A stretch of DNA of 10,643 nucleotides. Source: an uncultured Eubacteriales bacterium. Lineage in GTDB: Bacteria; Bacillota; Clostridia; UBA1381; UMGS1253. Under the pieces are notes generated by a model that worked only from the letters and a program-made list of their open reading frames with translations, had not been told where the DNA came from and searched no databases. This document shows, one piece after another, positions 5,698 through 10,643 of this stretch. Within the stretch, counting starts at the first letter, position 1. Each line of letters opens with the position of its first letter. The stretch spans positions 1-10,643 of the forward strand of contig URQR01000058.1 of assembly GCA_900550065.1 (NCBI GenBank), read 5' to 3'. The position numbers were made by a program, and so were the translations under genes.

Positions 5698-7113
5698 TTA
5701 TTTCGCCTCAAAAAACGCGCGGTACGCCTTATACGTCATCAGGCAGTCAAACTTGCTCGACAGCTCAAACGGCGCATGCATACACAAAATCGGCGTGCCG
5801 CAGTCGAGCACATTAAGCCCGAGGTTCGCCACATACTGCGCAATTGTGCCGCCGCCTCCCACGTCGACCTTACCGAGCTCGCCGTTCTGCCACAAAATTT
5901 TGTTATCGTTAAAGATTTTGCGTACCTTTGCCACGAATTCGGCGTTTGCGTCGCTCGAGTCGGACTTGCCGCGTCCGCCGGTGTATTTTGAAATCAGCAC
6001 GCCGCAGCCCGCAAACGCGGCGTTCTTTTTGTCGTAAACGGACGGATACTGCGGGTCGTACGCCGCGCCGACGTCCGCCGACAGGCAGCAGCTGTTCGCC
6101 AGCACGCGGTTTAACGTATACGCGTCGCAGCCGCCCTTCAGCTTTGTAATCATCTCGCTCAGCGTCAGCTCAAAGAAGCGGGACTTCATCCCCGTTTGCC
6201 CCATAGAGCCGATTTCCTCCTTGTCGACGAGCATACACACCGCCGTCTTCTTCGGTACGCCCTTAATGCATGCGTCGGTGATGCCCTTTAGCGCCGCATA
6301 CGCACATACGCGGTCGTCCTGTCCATACGCGCCGACAAACGAGCGGTCGAGCCCAACGTCGCGCGCGCTGCCCGCCGGAACGAACTCCAGCTCCGCGCTT
6401 GTAAAGTCCTCTTCGACCATGCCGTATTTTTCAAACAGCATCGACAGAATATTGAACTTGATTTTTTCTTTGATGTCGTCGCCGCCCTTCGGCAGAGAGC
6501 CAATCAGCACATGGAAATTGTCCGCGTCAAAGGCTTTTGCGAGCTGCTTTTGCATCTGCTCCTGTGACAAATGCGGCAAAAGGTCCGTGATTGTGAAAAC
6601 CGGGTCCGCCGCGTCCTCGCCGATGCAGACCTCAACGCTTGTACCGTCCGCCTTGCAGACCGTGCCGTGCATTGCGAGCGGCAGCGCGAGCCATTGATAT
6701 TTCTTGATGCCGCCGTAGTATTGCGTCTTGAGCCACGCCATATTTTCGTCCTCAAAGAGCGGACGCGACTTTAGGTCGATGCGCGGCGAGTCAATGTGCG
6801 CTCCGACGAGGCTTACGCCGCCGTCAATGTCGCCCGTTCCGATTACTGCGAGCAAAATCGCCTTTTTGTTGTTGATTGCATAAACCTTGTCGCCCGGCTT
6901 TAACTCTTCCTTGCTGCTAAGCGGCACAAAGCCGTTTTCCTTCGCGATTTCTTCCGACAGCGCGCACGCCTCCCGCTCTGTCTTTGCAAGCGACAAAAAG
7001 TCCTTGTACCCCTCACAGTACTCATACGCTTCGTTTTTCAGCTCTTCACAAAAGCCCTCGTTTGCGTGCTTAACGTGGTACGAAAGGCTTTCAAACAGTT
7101 CCTTGTCCTCCAT
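5698..7113 (-). CDS. M18 family metallo-aminopeptidase
   Basis: A 471-residue cytosolic zinc or cobalt aminopeptidase of the M18 family, which releases N-terminal residues (often Asp or Glu) from peptides and forms large oligomers. Metal and catalytic motifs appear in family order: GAHIDSPRIDLK (His106), GQDDRVCAYAAL (Asp266/267), DKEEIGSMGQTG (Glu300/301), SADVGAAYDP (Asp347) and CMHAPFELSSKFD (His446). Length and motif order fit an intact member. ATG 7113 is preferred because AGGAGG (7121-7126) lies seven bases upstream; an in-frame ATG at 7134 precedes that site. Two leftward promoter candidates exist, a proximal one at 7157-7186 and a distal one at 7461-7489. The distal one would put the structured repeats in the leader. 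The exact substrate preference cannot be read from sequence. Confidence 0.95.
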   Translation of the reverse strand: MEDKELFESLSYHVKHANEGFCEELKNEAYEYCEGYKDFLSLAKTEREACALSEEIAKENGFVPLSSKEELKPGDKVYAINNKKAILLAVIGTGDIDGGVSLVGAHIDSPRIDLKSRPLFEDENMAWLKTQYYGGIKKYQWLALPLAMHGTVCKADGTSVEVCIGEDAADPVFTITDLLPHLSQEQMQKQLAKAFDADNFHVLIGSLPKGGDDIKEKIKFNILSMLFEKYGMVEEDFTSAELEFVPAGSARDVGLDRSFVGAYGQDDRVCAYAALKGITDACIKGVPKKTAVCMLVDKEEIGSMGQTGMKSRFFELTLSEMITKLKGGCDAYTLNRVLANSCCLSADVGAAYDPQYPSVYDKKNAAFAGCGVLISKYTGGRGKSDSSDANAEFVAKVRKIFNDNKILWQNGELGKVDVGGGGTIAQYVANLGLNVLDCGTPILCMHAPFELSSKFDCLMTYKAYRAFFEAK

Positions 7114-7156
7114 ATTTTTGCCTCCTGTATTCATTTTAATATCGTTTAGAATTTAG

Positions 7157-7186
7157 TTTATACTATTATGTGAAGATAAATGTAAA
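7157..7186 (-). promoter_or_regulatory. Proximal promoter candidate of the aminopeptidase gene
   Basis: Read leftward: TTTACA (7186-7181), an 18-base spacer, TATAAA (7162-7157). Each hexamer has one mismatch to consensus. It lies about 44 bases before the start codon, leaving a short leader that excludes the repeats. Confidence 0.55.
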
Positions 7187-7235
7187 AAACTTTATTTTGT
7201 ATAATTTTAGTAAATAAACCCGAAGAAGCTACTGT

Positions 7236-7360
7236 CAGCGTACAGACTCGAAAAAGACACGATGCGGCATACGCCGCAGGAGGGGCGTTGCCCCGACAGT
7301 GGCTTTTTCCAACGGCACGCGTGCGTGCCGTTGCGCAAAAAACTCCGCTTTTGTGTATTT
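7236..7360. repeat. Structured tandem repeat, unit 1 (with an inserted hairpin)
   Basis: This unit begins CAGCGTACAGACTCG and is closely similar to unit 2. An outer stem pairs 7250-7260 with 7299-7309 with one A-G mismatch. Inside it are two hairpins: GCGGC/GCCGC (7264-7268 with 7273-7277) and GGGGC/GCCCC (7282-7286 with 7290-7294), giving a three-way junction shape. After the outer stem a 20-base segment (7313-7332), absent from unit 2, makes a hairpin with AACGGCACGC against GCGTGCCGTT. Then GCGCAAAA (7333-7340) pairs with TTTTGTGT (7349-7356), matching the last hairpin of unit 2. No protein-coding role is apparent. Confidence 0.85.
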
Positions 7361-7463
7361 CAGCGCACAGACTCGAAAAAGGCGCGATGCGGCGGTTGCC
7401 GCAGGAGGGACGGTGTCCCGACAGCGACTTTTTCCAAGCGCAAGAGCTCTGCTCTTGCGTATT
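7361..7463. repeat. Structured tandem repeat, unit 2
   Basis: Begins exactly where unit 1 ends, with CAGCGCACAGACTCG. The outer stem pairs 7375-7385 with 7424-7434. Inner hairpins are GCGGC/GCCGC (7389-7393 with 7398-7402) and GGGAC/GTCCC (7407-7411 with 7415-7419). The final hairpin pairs 7438-7447 with 7451-7460 (GCGCAAGAGC with GCTCTTGCGT). Relative to unit 1, several stem positions change on both sides so that pairing is kept. The right edge runs into the -10 box of a leftward promoter. Confidence 0.85.
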
Positions 7464-7489
7464 ATACCATATTTATCACCGTCTTACAA
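7461..7489 (-). promoter_or_regulatory. Leftward extended -10 promoter firing into the repeats
   Basis: Read leftward: TTGTAA (7489-7484), a 17-base spacer, TATAAT (7466-7461). A TG one base before the -10 box (7469-7468) gives an extended -10. Predicted start near 7454 lies inside the last hairpin of repeat unit 2. It would transcribe both units as an independent RNA or as a leader of about 340 bases for the aminopeptidase gene. Confidence 0.6.
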
Positions 7490-7508
7490 TTTTTTTAAAA
7501 AAATAATG

Positions 7509-7537
7509 TTTACAATTTTATGTGAAGTTGTTACAAT
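7509..7537 (+). promoter_or_regulatory. Promoter of galU-hslO
   Basis: TTTACA (7509-7514), a 17-base spacer and TACAAT (7532-7537), each one mismatch from consensus. Predicted start near 7544 gives a leader of about 57 bases before galU. A T7A7 tract (7490-7503) just upstream could act as an UP-type element. Confidence 0.72.
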
Positions 7538-7600
7538 AGAGACAAGCAATGTGATTTACGAATAAGAATAGATAAAACCTAAGATATGGAGGGATACACT

Positions 7601-8464
7601 ATGAAAGTGAGAAAAGCGGTCATCCCCGCGGCGGGGCTCGGGACGCGGTTTCTGCCCGCGACGAAGGCAATGCCGAAGGAAATGCTCCCAATCGTCGACA
7701 CGCCGACGATTCAATATATTATAGACGAAGCGGTCAAAAGCGGGATTGAGGATATTATTATCGTAACAGGCCGTACAAAACGCGCGATTGAGGACCACTT
7801 TGACAAGGCGTATGAGCTGGAGACGGAGCTCGAAAAGAGCGGGAAGAAGGACATGATTAAGGTCGTGCAGGATATCTCCAACATGGCGAATATCTACTAT
7901 GTGCGCCAGAAGGAGGCCAAAGGCCTCGGCCACGCGATTCACTGTGCAAAAACCTTTATCGGCAACGAGCCGTTTGCCGTTTTGCTCGGCGACGACGTTG
8001 TGCGTTCGGACAAGCCGTGTCTCGCACAGATGATTGAAGTGTACGACAAATACCAGTCGACGGTGCTCGGTGTACAGACTGTTTCGCCCGACGACATCTC
8101 AAAATACGGCGCGGTGGCGTGCCGTCCGGTGGGCGATCGCGTGTACAAGGTGTCCGACTTGGTAGAAAAGCCGAAAAAGGAGGTCGCACCGTCGAATATC
8201 GCAATTTTGGGCCGGTATATTATTTCGCCGAAAATTTTTGAATGCATTGAGCAGACGGGCGCGGGCGCGGGCGGCGAGATACAGCTTACCGACGCGTTAA
8301 AGCAGCTTTGCTCGCTCGAGGATGTGTACGCGTATGACTTTATCGGGCGGCGCTACGACGTAGGCAACCGGATGGGCTTTTTAGAGGCGACGGTCGAATT
8401 TGCACTCGCGCGCGACGATTTAAAGGACGAGTTCACACAGTACTTGAAAACGATGATAAAATAA
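7601..8464 (+). CDS. galU: GalU: UTP-glucose-1-phosphate uridylyltransferase
   Basis: A 287-residue cytosolic enzyme that makes UDP-glucose from UTP and glucose-1-phosphate, the activated sugar for cell-surface glycans and glycolipids. The nucleotidyltransferase signature is at the N-terminus: AVIPAAGLGTRFLPATKAMP then KEMLPIVDTPTIQY (residues 6-39). Further motifs are GLGHAIHCAKTFIGNEPF, LLGDDVV (metal-binding Asp pair), DLVEKPKKE, GGEIQLTDAL and YDVGNRMGFLEATVEFAL. Length is normal. ATG 7601 is chosen over in-frame ATG 7586 because GGAGGG (7588-7593) sits seven bases before it and overlaps the earlier codon. hslO follows after 47 bases without a terminator, so the two are probably co-transcribed. 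Confidence 0.97.
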   Translation: MKVRKAVIPAAGLGTRFLPATKAMPKEMLPIVDTPTIQYIIDEAVKSGIEDIIIVTGRTKRAIEDHFDKAYELETELEKSGKKDMIKVVQDISNMANIYYVRQKEAKGLGHAIHCAKTFIGNEPFAVLLGDDVVRSDKPCLAQMIEVYDKYQSTVLGVQTVSPDDISKYGAVACRPVGDRVYKVSDLVEKPKKEVAPSNIAILGRYIISPKIFECIEQTGAGAGGEIQLTDALKQLCSLEDVYAYDFIGRRYDVGNRMGFLEATVEFALARDDLKDEFTQYLKTMIK

Positions 8465-8511
8465 ACGAAAATAGGCTTGGCTTTATGTAAAGAAAGGAAA
8501 ATGGAATCAAC

Positions 8512-9396
8512 ATGGCGGATACAATTTTAAGAGGCGTCAGCAATGACGGAACAATACGGATTTTTGCGGCGGAAACGACGGAGCTTGTCGGCCGCGCGCA
8601 GCAGATTCACCACAGCTATCCAATTGCAACGGCGGCGCTTGGGCGGCTTTTGACGGCAGCGGCGATGATGGGGACGATGCTAAAGGGCGAGCGCGATACA
8701 ATTACACTGCGCGTGAAGGGCGACGGCCCGCTCGAGGGCGTGCTCGCAGTCGGCAATGCAAAGGGCGAGGTCAAAGGCTACAGCGTCAATCCGGGCGCGG
8801 TGCTGCCGGACAAAGTACCGGGCAAGCTCAATGTCGGCGGCGCAGTCGGCAAGGGAACACTCTCGGTTATCTGCGACCTCGGGCTAAAAGAGCCGTATGT
8901 GGCGCAGATAGAGCTCGTCTCGGGCGAGATTGCGGAGGATTTGACAGCGTATTATGCAATATCGGAGCAGGTACCGAGTGCAATCGCACTCGGTGTGCTG
9001 GTAGACACGGACGGGAGCGTAATCAAAGCGGGCGGCTTTATTTTGCAATTGATGCCGGGAAGCACGGACGAGGACGCGAAAAAGCTAGAAGAGACAATTG
9101 CCTCCCTGCCGTCTATTACGACGATGCTGCAAGAAAACATGTCCTGTGAGGATATTATCTTCCGTGTAACGCAGGGCTTCGATATGCTCGTTTACAACGA
9201 CGCTGTAACGCCGGCGTATGTGTGTGACTGCTGCCGGGCGCGCGTCGAAAAGGCGCTGATTAGCATGGGGCGGGAGGAAATGCAAAAGCTGATTGACGAG
9301 CAGGGACAGGCCGAACTCACATGCCAATTTTGTGATAAAATTTATAATTTTGATAAAAAGGAACTGACAGACCTGCTGCATGCATGTTTAGAATAA
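8512..9396 (+). CDS. hslO: Hsp33: redox-regulated molecular chaperone
   Basis: A 294-residue cytosolic holdase chaperone that is switched on when oxidation releases zinc from its C-terminal cysteines. The N-terminal substrate-binding core shows RGVSNDGTIRIFAAETTELV, LGRLLTAAAMMG, VKGDGPLEGV and a PGKLNVGGAVGKGTLSVICD region. The zinc switch is intact: Cys238-x-Cys240 in VCDCCRARVEKAL and Cys271-x-x-Cys274 in TCQFCDKIYNF, the normal CxC ... CxxC set. An extra cysteine (241) lies next to the first pair and others at 126 and 292. The start ATG 8512 has GGA six bases upstream and AAAGGA further upstream, a modest ribosome site. No terminator is evident before the tRNA promoter downstream. Confidence 0.97.
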   Translation: MADTILRGVSNDGTIRIFAAETTELVGRAQQIHHSYPIATAALGRLLTAAAMMGTMLKGERDTITLRVKGDGPLEGVLAVGNAKGEVKGYSVNPGAVLPDKVPGKLNVGGAVGKGTLSVICDLGLKEPYVAQIELVSGEIAEDLTAYYAISEQVPSAIALGVLVDTDGSVIKAGGFILQLMPGSTDEDAKKLEETIASLPSITTMLQENMSCEDIIFRVTQGFDMLVYNDAVTPAYVCDCCRARVEKALISMGREEMQKLIDEQGQAELTCQFCDKIYNFDKKELTDLLHACLE

Positions 9397-9508
9397 TGCA
9401 GAAAAAGAGAAAAACGGCGAAAAAGTAAAATATTAGGCAATAACGATTGAAATTTTCTGTTAAATAATAAAAATGAAATAATTTGATTGATTTCGGGATA
9501 AAATAGAC

Positions 9509-9537
9509 TTGACACAGGGGCGTGAATTCTGTATAAT
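9509..9537 (+). promoter_or_regulatory. Perfect sigma-A promoter of the tRNA operon
   Basis: TTGACA (9509-9514), a 17-base spacer and TATAAT (9532-9537), full consensus at both boxes. Transcription should begin near 9543-9545, about 25 bases before the tRNA-Val 5' end. Confidence 0.93.
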
Positions 9538-9542
9538 AGTCC

Positions 9543-9563
9543 ATGTCGCTCGAAAGGCGGCAT
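9543..9563 (+). other. Leader hairpin at the 5' end of the tRNA precursor
   Basis: ATGTCGCT (9543-9550) pairs with GGCGGCAT (9556-9563) around loop CGAAA: eight pairs, two of them G-U. The hairpin begins at the predicted start of transcription and ends five bases before tRNA-Val, so the primary transcript would be capped by a stem before processing. Confidence 0.5.
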
Positions 9564-9568
9564 CGTGT

Positions 9569-9644
9569 GGGAGTTTAGCTCAGCTGGGAGAGCATCTGCC
9601 TTACAAGCAGAGGGTCACAGGTTCGAGCCCTGTAACTCCCACCA
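9569..9644 (+). tRNA. tRNA-Val (anticodon TAC)
   Basis: Acceptor stem GGGAGTT/AACTCCC, D stem GCTC/GAGC, anticodon stem TCTGC/GCAGA with loop CTTACAA, T stem ACAGG/CCTGT with TTCGAGC loop. Discriminator A and encoded CCA (9642-9644). First gene of a four-tRNA operon. Confidence 0.98.
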
Positions 9645-9649
9645 ATTTT

Positions 9650-9726
9650 GGCCCGGTAGTTCAGTTGGTTAGAACGCCAGCCTGTCACGCTGGAGGTCGA
9701 GGGTTCGAGCCCCTTCCGGGTCGCCA
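9650..9726 (+). tRNA. tRNA-Asp (anticodon GTC)
   Basis: Acceptor stem GGCCCGG/CCGGGTC with a G-U pair at position 2-71, D stem GTTC/GAAC, anticodon stem CCAGC/GCTGG with loop CTGTCAC, T stem GAGGG/CCCTT region. Discriminator G, as expected for Asp, and encoded CCA. Five bases after tRNA-Val. Confidence 0.98.
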
Positions 9727-9767
9727 TTTTTATTTTTATAAATGCGTTTGATGTTTTTAGCGCAAAT

Positions 9768-9843
9768 GCCTCTGTAGCTCAGTCGGTAGAGCAAGGGACT
9801 GAAAATCCCTGTGTCGTTGGTTCGATTCCGACCGGAGGCACCA
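9768..9843 (+). tRNA. tRNA-Phe (anticodon GAA)
   Basis: Acceptor stem GCCTCTG/CGGAGGC, D stem GCTC/GAGC, anticodon stem AGGGA/TCCCT with loop CTGAAAA, T stem GTTGG/CCGAC, discriminator A, encoded CCA. A 41-base AT-rich spacer separates it from tRNA-Asp; no terminator or promoter is evident in that spacer. Confidence 0.98.
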
Positions 9844-9849
9844 ATTTAT

Positions 9850-9924
9850 GCGGGAGTGGCTCAGTGGTAGAGCGTCACCTTGCCAAGGTGAACGTCGCGA
9901 GTTCGAATCTCGTCTTCCGCTCCA
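9850..9924 (+). tRNA. tRNA-Gly (anticodon GCC)
   Basis: Acceptor stem GCGGGAG/CTTCCGC with one G-U pair, D stem GCTC/GAGC, anticodon stem TCACC/GGTGA with loop TTGCCAA, T stem GCGAG/CTCGT with one wobble, discriminator T, encoded CCA. Six bases after tRNA-Phe; last gene of the operon. Confidence 0.98.
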
Positions 9925-9933
9925 ACAACAGAG

Positions 9934-9968
9934 AAAGGCGCATATTTTTTAAAAAATTTGCGCCTTTT
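9934..9968 (+). terminator. Terminator of the Val-Asp-Phe-Gly tRNA operon
   Basis: AAAGGCGCA (9934-9942) pairs with TGCGCCTTT (9959-9967). The stem continues inward through an A/T-only section with a single T-T mismatch, ending in a tight TTTTTT/AAAAAA turn. T run 9965-9968 follows. Located nine bases after tRNA-Gly. Confidence 0.9.
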
Positions 9969-10042
9969 ATTCTGATTTATCATTAAATTTTTGTCATCAA
10001 TTTAATGGCAGCTGCATACATTAGACAGTGTAAAATTTATAT

Positions 10043-10116
10043 GGCACCATAGCCAAGTGGTAAGGCAGAGGTCTGCAACACCTTCATCCCCGGTTCAAGT
10101 CCGGGTGGTGCCTCCA
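10043..10116 (+). tRNA. tRNA-Cys (anticodon GCA)
   Basis: Acceptor stem GGCACCA/TGGTGCC, D arm GCC/GGC, anticodon stem GAGGT/ACCTT (one wobble) with loop CTGCAAC, T stem CCCGG/CCGGG. Discriminator T (U73), the known Cys identity element, and encoded CCA. It lies beyond the terminator of the preceding tRNA operon. I found only a weak -10-like TAAAAT (10031-10036) and no good -35 box for it. Confidence 0.97.
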
Positions 10117-10120
10117 AATG

Positions 10121-10158
10121 AAAAACACCCATACAGATGCTGTATGGGTGTTTTTTTT
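10121..10158 (+). terminator. Strong terminator after tRNA-Cys
   Basis: Perfect 15-bp stem, 10121-10135 with 10141-10155 (core ACACCCATACA with TGTATGGGTGT), loop GATGC, followed by a T8 run ending at 10158. Confidence 0.95.
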
Positions 10159-10313
10159 GTGTAATGAATATGATTAAAAAAGATTATTTTCCAATAATTT
10201 ATAAAGTATTTGCGTAATAGCAATAAAATAATCATTTATAATGACAAAATATCAATTACATTCTATGGATAATATTGTATATCTGTGTGAAAATATCACT
10301 AGAGGTGATAGTC

Positions 10314-10571
10314 ATGGATACACAAGAAAAGAAATTTTACCAGCAAATCGGCAGCAAAATTAAATACTACAGGCAGGTCTATAATCTAAATAAGTCCAAT
10401 AAAGAGAAGATTACGCAAGAGAAATTAGCCGAATTGGTTGACGTATGCACCTCGACAATTGGAAATTTAGAAAGTGAGAAGACAGTACAAGGCGTTAGTC
10501 TGTATACGTTATACAAGATCAGCAAGGTGTTAAAGGTTTCAATTAATAAATTGATTGAGGACGAAGAATAA
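10314..10571 (+). CDS. Small XRE-family HTH regulator downstream of tRNA-Cys
   Basis: An 85-residue, single-domain Cro/C1-type DNA-binding protein. The helix one region is IGSKIKYYRQVYNL. The helix-turn-helix pair is TQEKLAELVDVCTSTIGNLE (about 35-54), followed by YTLYKISKVLKVSINKLIED. A lysine/asparagine-rich stretch (NKSNKEK) lengthens the connection before the HTH compared with minimal XRE domains. ATG 10314 is chosen because GAGGTGAT (10302-10309), a close match to the anti-Shine-Dalgarno, lies just upstream; in-frame extension to 10275 is not needed. The gene is AT-rich, as is its upstream region, and lies behind a tRNA gene, a setting often seen at the edges of integrated elements. Nothing in the window shows its target. 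Confidence 0.87.
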   Translation: MDTQEKKFYQQIGSKIKYYRQVYNLNKSNKEKITQEKLAELVDVCTSTIGNLESEKTVQGVSLYTLYKISKVLKVSINKLIEDEE

Positions 10572-10643
10572 TTGTAGACATAGACACAGATAAAGACAGG
10601 CGGATAGAGAGGTATTCTAAGCATAAAGCGGTGTAACGATTTT

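Noticed and set aside
7236..7463. CRISPR array
   Set aside because: Only two units, lying directly next to each other and with internal stems; there are no spacers of constant length and no cas genes.
9397..9508. Possible gene or terminator between hslO and the tRNA promoter
   Set aside because: I found no stem with T run and no reading frame with a ribosome binding site; it is A-rich spacer sequence.
9509..9751. An 80-codon rightward reading frame across tRNA-Val and tRNA-Asp
   Set aside because: Its peptide (LAQLGEHLPYKQRVTGSSPV and VRTPACHAGGRGFEPLPG) is simply tRNA sequence read as codons, a well-known false protein.
10182..10233. Inverted repeat GATTATTTT / AAAATAATC upstream of the second XRE gene
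   Set aside because: The nine-base arms are almost only A and T and lie 34 bases apart in very AT-rich DNA; chance is a sufficient explanation.
10572..10643. Possible coding start at the right edge
   Set aside because: No start codon with a ribosome binding site and no recognisable peptide in the last ~70 bases.

Overview
The window looks like a chromosomal segment of a Gram-positive, low-to-mid-GC Firmicute, most likely a Clostridia-type anaerobe. The evidence is strong GGAGG-type ribosome binding sites, short-form HisG with HisZ, fused HisIE, redox chaperone Hsp33, an M18 aminopeptidase, consensus sigma-A promoters and tRNA genes with encoded CCA. The species cannot be named from the sequence alone. 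Coding regions of the core genes are GC-rich, while intergenic DNA and the two small XRE regulator genes are clearly AT-rich.

Left part (1-4480): the 3' end of a Dabb-domain gene runs rightward into a strong terminator. After a short gap lies a leftward operon hisZ-hisG-hisA-hisIE-lipoprotein. It uses ATGA overlaps between hisZ/hisG and hisG/hisA, a perfect TTGACA-N17-TATAAT promoter with an inverted repeat over the start point, and a terminator at about 404-431. HisZ+HisG catalyse step 1 of histidine synthesis, HisIE steps 2 and 3, and HisA step 4. The genes for later steps (hisF, hisH, hisB, hisC, hisD, phosphatase) are not in this window.

Middle (4363-7600): a small XRE-type regulator gene stands divergent from the his operon behind a perfect 14-bp palindrome. 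Leftward genes follow for a ferritin-like putative di-iron protein and an M18 aminopeptidase. The stretch without a gene between the aminopeptidase and galU (7114-7600) is not empty. It holds two tandem copies of a structured repeat whose stems differ by compensating base changes, an additional hairpin inserted in one copy, and two back-to-back promoters separated by a T7A7 tract. One promoter fires leftward into the repeats and toward the aminopeptidase, the other rightward into galU.

Right part (7601-10643): galU (UDP-glucose synthesis) and hslO (Hsp33) run rightward, probably co-transcribed. Next comes a tRNA operon Val-Asp-Phe-Gly with its own perfect consensus promoter, a leader hairpin and a terminator. 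A separate tRNA-Cys with terminator follows, then an AT-rich XRE-type regulator gene near the window end. The last ~70 bases hold no recognisable feature.

The most unusual signal is the tandem structured repeat at 7236-7463 with the promoter that points into it. The his promoter architecture and the pair of XRE genes sharing a similar upstream motif come next.
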